Made by a program: the position numbers and the translations under genes | Assembly (NCBI RefSeq): GCF_002307495.1 | Contig: NZ_NTMR01000011.1 | Coordinates: 222,273-286,272, forward strand | Reading direction: 5' to 3' | From: Pseudomonas abyssi | Lineage (GTDB): Bacteria; Pseudomonadota; Gammaproteobacteria; Pseudomonadales; Pseudomonadaceae | Length of the DNA: 64,000 nt | The notes under the pieces: model-generated | The model's input: only the letters and a program-made list of their open reading frames with translations | Databases searched by the model: none | Told to the model about the DNA's origin: nothing | Part shown: piece after piece, positions 28,729-40,565 of the stretch | How the letters are laid out: every line of letters starts with the position of its first letter | How positions within the stretch are numbered: position 1 is the stretch's first letter

Positions 28729-29910
28729 ATGCCCCTCTACATTCTGCTCATTCTGGGCGGTCTCAGCGCCTTTGGTCCTCTGTCCATCGACATGTATCTG
28801 CCTGCGTTTCCAGCCATCGGCTCGGCGCTGGGTGCCAGCAGCGAGCAGGTACAGCTCAGCCTGTCGGTTTACTTCATTGGCCTGGCCAGCGGGCAGCTGG
28901 TGTACGGCCCGCTGGCTGACCGGTTTGGCCGCCGCAAGCCGCTGTTGTTTGGCATCGGACTGTTTTGTCTGGCCTCGGTTGCCTGTGCCTTGGCGCCGTC
29001 GCTGGAGTGGCTGCTGGTCGCGCGTTTTGCTCAGGCGCTGGGCGGTTGCGCGGGCATGGTGGTCAACCGCGCGGTGGTGCGGGATCTGTGTGAGCCGATT
29101 GATGCGGCCAAGGCGTTTTCCCAGTTGATGCTGGTCATGGGCGTGGCCCCGATACTGGCGCCGCTGGCCGGTACGGCCTTGTTGGGCCTGGCTGGCTGGG
29201 CGAGCATCTTCTGGTTTCTGGCGGTATTTGCTGCCCTGTTTGCACTGGCGGTCTACTTCTTCCTGCCTGAGACGCTGCCGGTACACATGGCAGTGCCGCC
29301 TCTGCGCAGTGCCTTTGGCCGGTACACGCAGTTGCTGCGCGAGCCGCTGTTTATGTTTCATGCGCTGACGGGCGGGGTGGCGATGGCGGGCATGTTTGCC
29401 TATATCTCAGGCTCCCCCTACGTTTTCCTGGAGCTGTATCAGGTACCGGTAGAGCGTTATGCCTGGCTGTTCGGCGGTATTGCCGCCTGCTTTATCCTGT
29501 CCGCCCAGCTCAACTCCCGCCTGCTGCGGCGCTGGAGTCAGCTGGCACTGATTCGAGGGGCCACGCTGGTCTACATGCTCTCGACGGGCTCGTTGCTGCT
29601 GGTTGCCTGGCTGCAGGTGGAGAGTCTGTGGCTGTTCCTTCCTCCGCTCGTACTGAGCGTAGCGATCATTTCGCAGGTGTTGCCTAACGCCTCTGCCTGC
29701 GCGTTGGCTGGCCACGGTCACCAGGCGGGGATTGCATCTGCGCTGATGGGCACGATGCAGTTTGCCATTGCGGGGGTCACCTCAGCGGCGGTCGGCGTGT
29801 TACACGACGATACCGCAGTGCCTATGGCAGGGGTGATGGCCAGCTGTGGCCTGTTGACTGTCCTCATGGCGGCACTGGCTCGGCGAGCGGATGTCCGGCT
29901 AGCGGGGTAG
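28729..29910 (+). CDS. Bcr/CflA-family multidrug MFS transporter
   Basis: The 393-residue major facilitator has twelve predicted helices. Hallmarks are LSIDMYLPAFPAI in helix 1, GPLADRFGRRKPLL in the loop between helices 2 and 3 (motif A), and RFAQALGGCAGMVVNRAVVRD (20-residue excerpt of motif shortened to RFAQALGGCAG). These are typical of Bcr/CflA drug exporters for bicyclomycin, chloramphenicol or sulfonamides. The actual substrate is not known. The upstream 254-base gap shows no gene. Confidence 0.92.
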   Translation: MPLYILLILGGLSAFGPLSIDMYLPAFPAIGSALGASSEQVQLSLSVYFIGLASGQLVYGPLADRFGRRKPLLFGIGLFCLASVACALAPSLEWLLVARFAQALGGCAGMVVNRAVVRDLCEPIDAAKAFSQLMLVMGVAPILAPLAGTALLGLAGWASIFWFLAVFAALFALAVYFFLPETLPVHMAVPPLRSAFGRYTQLLREPLFMFHALTGGVAMAGMFAYISGSPYVFLELYQVPVERYAWLFGGIAACFILSAQLNSRLLRRWSQLALIRGATLVYMLSTGSLLLVAWLQVESLWLFLPPLVLSVAIISQVLPNASACALAGHGHQAGIASALMGTMQFAIAGVTSAAVGVLHDDTAVPMAGVMASCGLLTVLMAALARRADVRLAG

Positions 29911-29954
29911 GTGTTAGATAGGTGTTAGACAAGTCGGTTATCGACGCCACGAAC

Positions 29955-29986
29955 GACAAGGCCGCAGCATATGCTGCGGCCTTGTC
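29955..29986. terminator. 32-bp perfect palindrome between convergent genes
   Basis: GACAAGGCCGCAGCAT is followed immediately by its exact reverse complement. It sits between the MFS gene (ends 29910) and fabB (ends 30008), so it can fold in RNA from either strand and probably serves as a bidirectional terminator. No T-run flanks it on either side. Confidence 0.65.
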
Positions 29987-30007
29987 GGTATTGCGGGTTA
30001 GCTCAGA

Positions 30008-31222
30008 TCAGGCTGCCCAGCGCTTGAGGATCAGGGTGGCGTTGGTACCACCGAAACCGAAGCTGTTGGACATGATCAGATCAACCGCCTGGTCGAGACG
30101 TTCACGCAGAATCGGCAGATCACCGGCGTTTTCGTCCAGCTCGTCGATATTGGCCGAGGCGGTCAGGAAGTTGTCACGCAGCATCAGCATGCAGTAGATG
30201 GCTTCCTGTACACCGGCCGCGCCCAGCGAGTGACCAGAGAGGCTCTTGGTGGAGCTGATCTTCGGTGCCTTGTCGCCAAATACCTCGCGGATCGCCTTCA
30301 GCTCGGCAACGTCGCCAACCGGCGTCGAGGTGCCATGGGTGTTCAGGTACTCGATGGTGCCCTCAACGGTCGCCAGCGCCTGCTGCATGCAGCGTACCGC
30401 GCCTTCACCGCTCGGCGCGACCATGTCGTAGCCGTCCGAGGTGGCACCGTAGCCAACTACTTCAGCGTAGATCTTGGCGCCGCGAGCCAACGCGTGTTCC
30501 AGCTCTTCGACAACGACCATGCCGCCACCACCCGCGATGACGAAACCGTCACGGTTCGCATCGTAGGCGCGGGAGGCTTTGGTCGGGTTCTCGTTGTTCT
30601 GAGTCGACAAGGCGCCCATCGCATCGAACAGCATGGTCTGGGACCAGTGCTCTTCCTCGCCACCGCCAGCAAAGACGATGTCCTGCTTGCCCAGCTGGAT
30701 CAGTTCGGCAGCGTGGCCGATGCAGTGTGCGCTGGTGGCACAGGCAGAGGAGATGGAATAGTTGACGCCCTTGATCTTGAACGGCGTTGCCAGGCAGGCA
30801 GATACGGTGCTGCCCATGGTGCGCGGTACGCGGTACGGCCCGATCTTCTTGACGCCTTTCTCGCGCAGAATATCGATGGCTTCCATCTGGTTCAGCGTGG
30901 AAGCGCCACCGCTGCCAGCGACCAGACCGGTGCGCACGTTGCTGACCTGGTCTTCGCCCAGGCCTGCATCGGCGATGGCCTGCTGCATGGACAGATAGGC
31001 ATAGGCCGCCGCATCACCCATGAAGCGCTTGACCTTGCGATCAATGGCGGCTTCGAGGTCGATGTCTACGGAGCCGGAAACGTGGCTACGCAGACCCATT
31101 TCGGCGTACGAGGGATTGAAACGGATGCCGGATTTGCCTTCTTTCAGGCTGGCAGAAACGGAGTCCAGGTCCTGGCCCAGGCAGGAAACAATGCCCATGC
31201 CGGTAATCACGACGCGACGCAT
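30008..31222 (-). CDS. fabB: 3-oxoacyl-ACP synthase I
   Basis: Elongating condensing enzyme needed for unsaturated fatty acid synthesis with FabA. The 404-residue protein has the Cys-His-His triad: Cys161 in [10 protein letters not shown], His295 in [11 protein letters not shown], and His330 in [10 protein letters not shown], plus the C-terminal [10 protein letters not shown]. It starts 11 bases after the fabA stop, the usual fabAB operon of gammaproteobacteria. Cytoplasmic. Confidence 0.98.
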   Translation of the reverse strand: MRRVVITGMGIVSCLGQDLDSVSASLKEGKSGIRFNPSYAEMGLRSHVSGSVDIDLEAAIDRKVKRFMGDAAAYAYLSMQQAIADAGLGEDQVSNVRTGLVAGSGGASTLNQMEAIDILREKGVKKIGPYRVPRTMGSTVSACLATPFKIKGVNYSISSACATSAHCIGHAAELIQLGKQDIVFAGGGEEEHWSQTMLFDAMGALSTQNNENPTKASRAYDANRDGFVIAGGGGMVVVEELEHALARGAKIYAEVVGYGATSDGYDMVAPSGEGAVRCMQQALATVEGTIEYLNTHGTSTPVGDVAELKAIREVFGDKAPKISSTKSLSGHSLGAAGVQEAIYCMLMLRDNFLTASANIDELDENAGDLPILRERLDQAVDLIMSNSFGFGGTNATLILKRWAA

Positions 31223-31233
31223 AGTGAAGATCC

Positions 31234-31749
31234 TCAGAAGCTATCGGTAGAAGTGAACAGACCTACGCGCAGGCCTTCGGCGCTGTAGATCTCGCGACCA
31301 TCGACGGCCACGCTGCCGTCGGCAATACCGAGGGTCAGTGCGCGATTCATGGTGCGTTTGATGTGGATGGTGTAGGTGACTTTCTTGGCGGTCGGCAGGA
31401 CCTGGCCGAAGAACTTGACCTCACCGGAACCCAGCGCGCGGCCACGGCCTTGATAGCCGAGCCAGCCGAGGTGGAAACCAACCAGCTGCCACATGGCATC
31501 CAGACCCAGGCAGCCGGGCATGACCGGATCGCCTTCAAAGTGGCAGGCGAAGAACCAGAGGTCTGGATTGATGTCCAGCTCGGCGACGATTTCGCCCTTG
31601 CCGTACTTGCCACCGGTGTCGCTGATGTGGGTGATGCGGTCGATCATCAGCATGTTGGGGGCTGGAAGTTGTGCGTTTCCGGGGCCAAACATCTCGCCAC
31701 GGCTGCATTTGAGCAGCTCTTCCCGGGTGTACGCATTCTGTTGTGTCAT
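31234..31749 (-). CDS. fabA: 3-hydroxydecanoyl-ACP dehydratase/isomerase
   Basis: FabA dehydrates 3-hydroxydecanoyl-ACP and isomerises trans-2- to cis-3-decenoyl-ACP, the branch point to unsaturated fatty acids. The 171-residue protein has His70 ([15 protein letters not shown]) and Asp84 (LGLDAMWQ). It is first in the operon with fabB. In Pseudomonas the pair is controlled by fatty-acid-sensing repressors; an inverted repeat at 31926-31946 could be an operator, but it is far upstream. Confidence 0.98.
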   Translation of the reverse strand: MTQQNAYTREELLKCSRGEMFGPGNAQLPAPNMLMIDRITHISDTGGKYGKGEIVAELDINPDLWFFACHFEGDPVMPGCLGLDAMWQLVGFHLGWLGYQGRGRALGSGEVKFFGQVLPTAKKVTYTIHIKRTMNRALTLGIADGSVAVDGREIYSAEGLRVGLFTSTDSF

Positions 31750-31925
31750 TAGTGGCTCCTGCTCATCCCCGTTTAGGGGGCTGTTGATTCGGCTTGTTCT
31801 GTGTCAGCAAGTATCCGAAAGGGCGCATGGCTGTCCATGATAGTCGAGCCTGCCCTGATTGACTGCTGCACCGGGCTGACCTGGGTCAAGTCAGATGCAT
31901 GCGCCTCAGGTTGTACCGCACTTTC

Positions 31926-31946
31926 GGTTACCAACTGACGGTAACC
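31926..31946. promoter_or_regulatory. Inverted repeat GGTTACC-N7-GGTAACC, candidate operator
   Basis: Two perfect 7-base arms separated by AACTGAC lie 177 bases upstream of the fabA start. The spacing (14 bases centre to centre) is compatible with a dimeric regulator, for example of the TetR type that governs fabAB in pseudomonads. It does not match the DesT site as I remember it. Assignment is tentative. Confidence 0.35.
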
Positions 31947-32042
31947 AAATGGTCTGGCAACGTGGACCTATGCTCTGACTTCGCGTTTTTCGAGAAAGTC
32001 ACAACATCGGATCCGAGGCGTTGAGGATACGCGCGAAGGCCG

Positions 32043-32070
32043 CCGAGGACAAAGGTTCTTCGCCTCGGCG
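32043..32070 (-). terminator. Probable terminator of the acyl-CoA ligase gene
   Basis: GCCGAGG and CCTCGGC form a 7-bp stem around a 14-base loop, 46 bases past the ligase stop codon. It lacks a T-run. Confidence 0.35.
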
Positions 32071-32115
32071 CCGCGCGTGGGAGAGAAGGGGGGAGGCTGG
32101 TTATCAAGCCTGGTT

Positions 32116-33675
32116 TCAGGCGAGTACGCCGAACTCGGTCTGGAACTGATCACGCAGCTCGCGCTTGAGGACCTTGCCGATGGCGCTGCGTGGCAGCTCA
32201 TCGGTAATGATCACGCGGTTCAGGCGCTGGATCTTGCCGACGCGCTCATTGAACCAGACCAGCACTTGCTCGGCATCCACACCGCGGCCTGCAAAGGGCA
32301 CAACATAGGCCACCGGGGTTTCTCCCCAGCTGGTAGAGGCGACACCGACCACGGTGACGTCCTGCAAGTCCGGATGCTTGCGCAGTTCCGCTTCCAGGTC
32401 GCTTGGGTAGACGTTGAAGCCGCCGCTGATGATCATATCCTTGCGGCGATCCATCAGGGTCAGAAAGCCCTCTTCGTCGAAGCGGCCGACGTCGCCGGTG
32501 CGGATGAAACGCTTGCCTGTGCTGTCAAACCACTCGGCTTCAGCTGTTTTCTCCGGTTTGTTCAGATAGCCGGCCATCATCGCCGGTGAATGACCGACGA
32601 CTTCGCCGATCTCGCCACGCGGCAGCTCCACGCCATTTTCATCGATCACCCGCATGTCATGGTTTTCCATCGGCAGACCAACGGTGTGCAGCTTGTCCGG
32701 GTAGGTGTGTGCTGCCAGCGCGCAGGAGCCGCCGCCCTCGGTCATGCCGTAGAACTCGACCAGCCCGCCCGGCCAGCGCTTGATGACGTCGGCTTTAAGC
32801 TCGGCGTGGAAGGGTGCGCTGGTGCTGAACTTCATCATGTAGCTACTCAGATCGTAGCTGTCGAAGTCAGGGCGAGCCATGATGCGCTGGTACTGCACGG
32901 GCACCAGCATGGTGTGGGTAATGCGGTGCTCTTCCGCCAGCTTCAGGTAACGCTCGGCGTCAAACTTGGCCATGATCACTACGGTTCCGCCCAGCCCGAT
33001 GGTGGGCAGAAAGGACACCAGCGTGGTGTTGGAATAAAGCGGCGTCGACATGAGGGTGCGGCAGTCCGGACCATAACCCATGGTCAGGCCGCGCTGGATG
33101 TGCGACCAGCGCATGCCGTGGGACTGCACGATGCCCTTGGGCTCGCCAGTGGTGCCGGATGAGTAGATGACGTTGAACGTCATCTCCGGAGTGATCTCTA
33201 CCGCAACAGGCTGCGCACCCTCTTCCGCCAGCCAGTCATTGAAGTGACGCTCGCTGCCGCTGTTGTCCAGTGTCAGCAGCGGCATGCTCAGGCGGTCACG
33301 GACACCGGCGATGGCCTTGTTGACGCTGGCGTCGACGAAGAACAGTTTGGAGGCGGAGTCGGCGAGCATGCCGAGCAGACTTTCCGGGCTGGAAGAGGGG
33401 GCCAGCGGAGCGACGGTCAGGCCGGCGCGCAGTGCACCGACGAAGAGCACGGCATAGTTGATCGAGTTGCTGCCACAGATGGCGATGGCGTCGCCGGCTT
33501 TCAGGCCGTCACGCTGCAGGGCGGCGGCAACACGGTTTGCTTCGGCATCCAGCTGTCGGTAGGTCATACGCTGATCGCCCTCGATCAGAGCCGGGTGCTC
33601 TGCGCGGTCAATCGCGTGCTGGGCGATCAGTACAGGAAGAGTAGAAAAGGGCGATTCTAGCGTGATGGTCGACAT
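32116..33675 (-). CDS. Class I adenylate-forming acyl-CoA ligase
   Basis: The 519-residue enzyme activates a carboxylic acid to acyl-AMP and then acyl-CoA. Seen are the P-loop YSSGTTGEPKG, the AMP-binding EFYGMTEGG, the hinge region TGDVGRFDEEGFLTLMDR and the catalytic lysine segment LPRSAIGKVLKREL. The N-terminal 180 residues carry the usual substrate-pocket fold. The ATG at 33675 (MSTITLES) is the natural start; the frame is open to 34104 but this extension is composition noise. It lies behind fabAB and may handle fatty or aromatic acids; the chain specificity is unknown. Confidence 0.9.
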   Translation of the reverse strand: MSTITLESPFSTLPVLIAQHAIDRAEHPALIEGDQRMTYRQLDAEANRVAAALQRDGLKAGDAIAICGSNSINYAVLFVGALRAGLTVAPLAPSSSPESLLGMLADSASKLFFVDASVNKAIAGVRDRLSMPLLTLDNSGSERHFNDWLAEEGAQPVAVEITPEMTFNVIYSSGTTGEPKGIVQSHGMRWSHIQRGLTMGYGPDCRTLMSTPLYSNTTLVSFLPTIGLGGTVVIMAKFDAERYLKLAEEHRITHTMLVPVQYQRIMARPDFDSYDLSSYMMKFSTSAPFHAELKADVIKRWPGGLVEFYGMTEGGGSCALAAHTYPDKLHTVGLPMENHDMRVIDENGVELPRGEIGEVVGHSPAMMAGYLNKPEKTAEAEWFDSTGKRFIRTGDVGRFDEEGFLTLMDRRKDMIISGGFNVYPSDLEAELRKHPDLQDVTVVGVASTSWGETPVAYVVPFAGRGVDAEQVLVWFNERVGKIQRLNRVIITDELPRSAIGKVLKRELRDQFQTEFGVLA

Positions 33676-33991
33676 GGTCTGGATGCTCAAAATTATTGGG
33701 GTTGTGGGAGCAGGCTGTCTGCGCCGAGCTGATACAGCCTTTTTTAAGCGACCTAGTGTCTCGGTTTGAGGACACTGAATCCAGCGTCGCAGGGCCTTAA
33801 TTTGTTGGGGAAATGTTAAGGAATTACTGATCGACTCCGCATGAGGTCTGCGAGCGCTCAAGTGTGCAGATGCTTTCTGCCATGACTCATGGTTTTGTTG
33901 GCGGGCAGCGCGACACAGCCAGCTGTCCGCCTGATCTGTACGGACGTTAGGCTGTGACGCCGGCGTGCTCTGACCGGTCAGCTGGGCTGTG
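33676..33991. other. Intergenic region upstream of the acyl-CoA ligase
   Basis: No gene is seen in this 316-bp gap. AGTGTC and GACACT (33755-33776) form a possible operator, and CTGACCGGTCAG (33970-33981) is a perfect 12-base palindrome just past the kinase stop codon. Confidence 0.45.
33755..33776. promoter_or_regulatory. Inverted repeat AGTGTC-N10-GACACT, candidate operator
   Basis: The 6-base arms lie about 80 bases upstream of the ligase start codon, where a repressor site could act on its promoter. No known consensus was matched. Tentative. Confidence 0.3.
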
Positions 33992-35904
<1,913 letters not shown>

Positions 35905-35908
<4 letters not shown>

Positions 35909-36792
35909 GGCTCTTGCTCCAGCTCGGCCAGGCGGCGGGCGAGGGTGGCGTCGTCTGGCAGCGGGATACCCAGGGAGCGGGCGACCTGGGCGTTGCTCAG
36001 CACGGAAAAATAGCGGGGGTAGGATGTGGTTTGGGGAGGCAGCCCCTGTTCAAGCAGGTAGGCGACGCTGCGCGCCATGTCCTGGGGACTGCTGTAGGTG
36101 GTACTTAGGCTGCCAGCGTCGATAAAGGGTGCACTGGGGCCGATCAGTACCTTGTTGCGCGAATAACTGGTCAGCAGGATGGTTTTCAGGTTGTCGGCGT
36201 TGTAGATGCTGCTGTCGTCGGTGCCGAGCAGGATGTCGCTTCGACCAAGCAGGCCCAACAGCTGTCGAGACAGGTCATCCGGGCCGTCCACTTCGGCGAT
36301 GGTGAGCGTGATGCCTTGCTGGTCGGCCGCCGCTTGCCAGCGCGCTCGTTGCCAGCGACTGTCCCGGCTGAGCAGTATGCCTGCGCGGTCGAGACGAGGC
36401 GCCAATAGGCGGCTGAGCTGTAGCTGTCGTGCGGGTTCTGGGTCAGCGTAGAGCGCAGATAGCCAGGGAGGAGCCGTCTGACTGCGGGGATGCCAGTATT
36501 CCGATGTAATATAGGTCGCCAGGGTGCGGCTTTGCGCACGCTGGCGAAGGCGCCAGTCCAATGCGTCCTGACCCATGGTGATGATGTACTGGTAGCGCGC
36601 CTCGGGTGGCAGAGTTGCGGTGGCAGTGGTTATCACCTCCACGGGGGTGCCCAGCGCGGCCTGCAGCTCGCTGACAAAGGCGGTTGTGAGGCTGCTTTGT
36701 GTCGGTAGCACGACCAGTGCCTGGTCGGCCCGAGCTGGCTGGATGGTCAGCACCAGGATCAGGCAGGCAAACAATAGACGCAGGGCTTTCAT
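35905..36792 (-). CDS. Periplasmic binding protein (ABC substrate-binding-like), orphan
   Basis: The 295-residue protein has a cleavable signal ([20 protein letters not shown] then ADQ) and a two-lobed periplasmic-binding fold like the PF04392-type ABC substrate-binding proteins. Visible features include [32 protein letters not shown] and the C-terminal lobe. No ABC permease or ATPase is next to it; it lies between a TonB-dependent receptor (80 bases upstream) and a hybrid kinase (overlap 4 bases). It may bind the ligand that the kinase reads. Start 36792 is chosen over a TTG nine bases upstream. Confidence 0.75.
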
Positions 36793-36872
36793 TAAAGCCA
36801 ATGCCTACTTTGGGTCATGGGTAGGTCAGACATTCCTTGTCCATTCGCTGCTAGGTGGTAAGCGCATCGGGC

Positions 36873-39068
36873 TCAGAACGAGAGTTCTGCGCTCAGATAG
36901 TATTGGCTCTGGCTGTCATAGAGGTTCTCATCCCAGGTTAGGGCTTCATCATCCAGCCTTTGTTGCCAGGTCAGGGCAAGACTCAATGCCGAGTTGGCCG
37001 ACAACTCGAAGCGTTTTTCCAGCCGCAGGTCGGCACGCTCAAACCGGCGTTCGTTCAGCTCATCAGCTCCGTAGTAGAAAAGGCTGCTGGTAAAGCCTGC
37101 TGGCCACTCGTGAATCCAGCCGGCACTTCCGGAGTGCCTGGGTGTCAGGCGCTGGTCCAGATTGTTGCTGGCATCAAAGACAATATGAGCATAGGTCAGT
37201 CTCAGTCGGTCGGCGTAACCGAGCCGCCAGTCTATTTCCGCTTCTGCGCCGCGAAACTCTACCCGAGAGTCATTGTTGGGGTAAAAGTCGGTGATCTTAA
37301 GCGGCTCGCTATTCATGTTGTCGATGCGCTCGTGGAACAGACGCAAGTCTAGCGCCAGGCCCTGGCGATGAAAGTTTCCGTGGTAGCCCAACTCAACTGC
37401 ACGCATGCGCTCTTGTTCAAGATCGCCTGGGCCGATGCCTGTTGCGTAATAGACCGGATTCGGGGGTACCGGGCCGCTGGCGTTTTTTATGGGATAGGTC
37501 CAGTGGGCGTTGTTCTCGTACATGTCAGGGGAGCGCACTGCTTCGGAGTAAACTGCGCGCACGCTGTGCAGAGGATTGATGAAGAAGTGCCCGGCAATAC
37601 GCGGAGAAAACGACGTACCTATGAGTTGGTCGTCCTCGAGCATGCCCCCGAACTGAAATAGCCAGCGGTCATGAGGGCGGTACTCGATATTGGCAAAGCC
37701 CTGCAGGATGTAATTGTCGACCGTGCCGGCGAACAGTGTCTCTGAGGTGGCTCGGTCATAGCGATAGCTGAGGCCGCTCATCAGGCGCAACTGGTCGTTT
37801 AGCCGCAAGGTGTCCTGGACCTCCAGATGAATCCGGCTCTCCTCAAGGTTGTGATCTATATCCCAGCATACCGGTGCGCTGTTTCGGTAGGTGCTGCGCG
37901 CCTGTTTGATTGCCTCGCCAAGGTCGCCAAGCTGATGGGTGTACTCGTCTGCCAGGCTGATTTGCATGGCAGTGCGCATATCATAGGCAGCGTCTGCATA
38001 TTCCAGAAAACGGCTCACTCGGCGCGCGGCGGTGGGGTTGAGGGCATAGAGTTGTTTCAACTCGTCGATGAATACAACAGGGCTGTCGCATGCTCGCCAT
38101 GCTTGCTCGCGGTTCATCTGCTGAGCATAGGCCAACACCTGCAGACTGTGGTTTGGGTTGATGTCGTTTTTCCATAACCCCTGGATGGAGTAATCGCTGA
38201 TTTCACTGTCTGAGTCAGGCTGGTGGGCTGCGACGGCGTAATCATAAGCACCCAAGGTGTCCCGGCTGGGGCGCAATGGCTTTAAAAAAGGCTCGTAATC
38301 GTAATAGTACTGCTGGCGAGCCTGGCTGGCGGCAAGCTGCAGCTCCAGCGTTTGTTGGCTGTTGATTGTGAAGGCACCGCTCAGGTTGATGCGTTCCAAA
38401 CGGCGGCTGTCGCGGTAATCCACCCCCGGCTCCAGCAAGTCGAAGCCATCATCGGCTGCGCCCGACAGACTTAAGCGCCAGTCACTGTCGACGAGACTGA
38501 AATGCTGACTGCCATACCAGTCTCTCACGCCGCGCTTGCCCGCCGTGTACTTGAGCGTTGTACCCGAATAGTCGCGAGGGTGGCGCGAGACGATGTTGAT
38601 CACCCCCATCAGCGCGTTTGCTCCGTACGCAGCGGTGTTTGGGCCGCGAAACACTTCAATGTGTTCTATGTCCTCAATGGCTAGCGGAATGGCTGACCAC
38701 TCGACAGTGGCAAAGCCTGGTCTGTAGACGGAGCGGCCATCTACCAGCACCTGCATGCGTCTGGCTTCGCTGATGTTGGTGCCATGCAGGTTCACGTTCA
38801 TCTGGTTGCCGGAGCGATAGCCCACCATCATGCCGGGCACCAGGCGCATCAATTCCGGGATATCCCGGGCCCCTGAAGCACGAATCAGCTGCCGGTCTAT
38901 CACCGTCATGCTGCCAGGCACTTCTGCCGGGCTTTGCTTCAAGCGGGTTGCGCTGAGTACGGTGGGCAGCTGCAAGTCGTCGAGTAATGGGTCGTTCAGG
39001 GACTGGGCGCTGAGAGGGGCGCTGCAGCAGAACAGGACGGCGGTAGCGGCGAGGCGCGGCTTGAGCAT
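36873..39068 (-). CDS. TonB-dependent outer membrane receptor
   Basis: The 731-residue protein has a signal peptide (MLKPRLAATAVLFCCSAPLS then AQS), a plug domain (about 30-150; EVPGSMTVIDRQLI, GTNISEARRMQVLVDGRSVY, EVFRGPNTAAYGANALMGVI in pieces), a 22-strand barrel and a terminal phenylalanine typical of outer-membrane proteins. The sequence LPTVLSATR near the mature N-terminus may be the TonB box. Such receptors import siderophores, cobalamin, sugars or other ligands. Being first in an operon with a periplasmic binding protein and a hybrid kinase suggests uptake coupled to signalling. Substrate unknown. Confidence 0.93.
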   Translation of the reverse strand: MLKPRLAATAVLFCCSAPLSAQSLNDPLLDDLQLPTVLSATRLKQSPAEVPGSMTVIDRQLIRASGARDIPELMRLVPGMMVGYRSGNQMNVNLHGTNISEARRMQVLVDGRSVYRPGFATVEWSAIPLAIEDIEHIEVFRGPNTAAYGANALMGVINIVSRHPRDYSGTTLKYTAGKRGVRDWYGSQHFSLVDSDWRLSLSGAADDGFDLLEPGVDYRDSRRLERINLSGAFTINSQQTLELQLAASQARQQYYYDYEPFLKPLRPSRDTLGAYDYAVAAHQPDSDSEISDYSIQGLWKNDINPNHSLQVLAYAQQMNREQAWRACDSPVVFIDELKQLYALNPTAARRVSRFLEYADAAYDMRTAMQISLADEYTHQLGDLGEAIKQARSTYRNSAPVCWDIDHNLEESRIHLEVQDTLRLNDQLRLMSGLSYRYDRATSETLFAGTVDNYILQGFANIEYRPHDRWLFQFGGMLEDDQLIGTSFSPRIAGHFFINPLHSVRAVYSEAVRSPDMYENNAHWTYPIKNASGPVPPNPVYYATGIGPGDLEQERMRAVELGYHGNFHRQGLALDLRLFHERIDNMNSEPLKITDFYPNNDSRVEFRGAEAEIDWRLGYADRLRLTYAHIVFDASNNLDQRLTPRHSGSAGWIHEWPAGFTSSLFYYGADELNERRFERADLRLEKRFELSANSALSLALTWQQRLDDEALTWDENLYDSQSQYYLSAELSF

Positions 39069-39200
39069 AGTGATGGCACTTGGATTCTTTTTTACGAATG
39101 CGCCCATATTAACCAGCCGAGCAGGTTTTTCCAGCGGCAAATCGCGCCGTCGGCGTGCTCGGCTTATACTGGCGCCAGATTCACTGTCTAAGGATGTTGC

Positions 39201-40241
39201 ATGACCGATCGCAAAGCATCTGTCTGTGTGTTGGGTGGGGGCAGTTTTGGCACCACCCTGGCCAACCTAATGGCCTCTGAGGCTGTGCCGGTAACCCTCT
39301 GGTTGCGTGATCCCGAGATGGCCCGGCATATCCGCGAGCAGCACGAAAACCCGCGTTACCTGCCCGGCATAGCGCTGGATGAGCGGCTGCAGGTAACCAC
39401 CGACCTGAATGCGGCGCTGGCGACGGCAGAGATTGTCTTTCTGGCGATCCCGTCCAGCTCTTTCCGTACCGTACTCCAACAGATCGGCCCGCAGCTGGCC
39501 GGCAAGCAGGTTGTCAGCACCACCAAGGGTATCGAGCAGCCGGGCTTTCTGATGATGAGCCAGATTGTCGAACAGGAAGCACCTGAGGCCCATGTAGGCG
39601 TGCTGTCAGGGCCTAACCTGGCCAAGGAAATTGCCGCAGGAGAGCTGACTGCGACTGTGGTCGCCAGCGAGGATGAGCAGCTGTGCCGTGATGTGCAGGC
39701 CGTGCTTGGCTGCGCCAACCTGCGGGTCTATGCCAGTCAGGACCGCTACGGGGTAGAACTGGGGGGCGCGTTGAAGAATGTCTACGCCATTATTTCCGGT
39801 ATGGCCTCGGCGCTGGGTATGGGCGAGAACACCAAGGCCATGCTGATTACTCGAGCGCTGGCGGAAATGACCCGCTTTGCCGTGCACATGGGGGCCAATC
39901 CGCTGACGTTTCTTGGACTGGCCGGTGTCGGCGACCTGATTGTTACCTGCGTCTCGCCTCAGTCGCGCAACTTCCAGGTGGGGCATGCCTTGGGTAAGGG
40001 GGAAACCCTGGAGCAAGGCGTAGCCCGGCTGGGACAAGTCGCCGAGGGCGTCAATACGCTCAGGGTACTCAAGCAGAAGGCGGCTGAAGAGGGCGTTTAC
40101 ATGCCGCTGGTCGATGGCCTGCATGCGATTGTCTTTGAGCACAAGCCGCTGCCGGCGGTGATTGCCCGACTGATGTCGGCTGAACAGAAAAATGATGTTG
40201 AATTTGCCGCCTTCATGTCTGCGGCACCGGTCAAGTCTTGA
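39201..40241 (+). CDS. gpsA: NAD(P)H-dependent glycerol-3-phosphate dehydrogenase
   Basis: Makes glycerol-3-phosphate from dihydroxyacetone phosphate for phospholipid synthesis. The 346-residue cytoplasmic enzyme has the Rossmann motif [29 protein letters not shown], the catalytic-lysine region [11 protein letters not shown] and [23 protein letters not shown] precedes the ATG. It is followed 9 bases later by the DUF4389 gene. Confidence 0.97.
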   Translation: MTDRKASVCVLGGGSFGTTLANLMASEAVPVTLWLRDPEMARHIREQHENPRYLPGIALDERLQVTTDLNAALATAEIVFLAIPSSSFRTVLQQIGPQLAGKQVVSTTKGIEQPGFLMMSQIVEQEAPEAHVGVLSGPNLAKEIAAGELTATVVASEDEQLCRDVQAVLGCANLRVYASQDRYGVELGGALKNVYAIISGMASALGMGENTKAMLITRALAEMTRFAVHMGANPLTFLGLAGVGDLIVTCVSPQSRNFQVGHALGKGETLEQGVARLGQVAEGVNTLRVLKQKAAEEGVYMPLVDGLHAIVFEHKPLPAVIARLMSAEQKNDVEFAAFMSAAPVKS

Positions 40242-40250
40242 GGAGTTTCT

Positions 40251-40565
40251 GTGAACACGTTTTTGAATAACCTGTGCTCCGCCGACTTTTGGCTGCGGTT
40301 GCTGTATGTCGTTTTCTTTGCCCTGGCCTGGCAAGTAGCTGAGGTCGCTCTGGCTGTTCTGACCCTGATCCAGATTGCCTACCGTTTGTTCCGTGGTGAA
40401 CCGGATGCCGATTGCGCCCGCTGGGGCAGCAGTCTGTCGCAGTATGTCTGGCAGAGTGGTCGCTACCTGACTGGCGGCAGTGAGCAAAAGCCCTGGCCCT
40501 TCAGCGAGTGGCCGAATGGTGACGCGCGCTGGGTGCGCCAGTCCCGCGACCAGGAGTCGCCATGA
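40251..40565 (+). CDS. DUF4389 membrane protein
   Basis: The 104-residue protein has a hydrophobic N-terminal half (about residues 12-45, one or two helices) and a polar C-terminus with the WPFSEWP motif. The gpsA-DUF4389-sixA order is common in Pseudomonas. The start is GTG with AGGAG upstream. Function unknown; possibly membrane-located lipid-related. Confidence 0.85.
   Translation: MNTFLNNLCSADFWLRLLYVVFFALAWQVAEVALAVLTLIQIAYRLFRGEPDADCARWGSSLSQYVWQSGRYLTGGSEQKPWPFSEWPNGDARWVRQSRDQESP

Larger units (their letters stand above)
31750..32115. other. Intergenic region upstream of fabA
   Basis: The 366-bp gap carries the fabA promoter and the end of the acyl-CoA ligase transcript. Two structures stand out: the inverted repeat at 31926-31946 and the hairpin at 32043-32070. 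I found no convincing gene. Confidence 0.5.
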
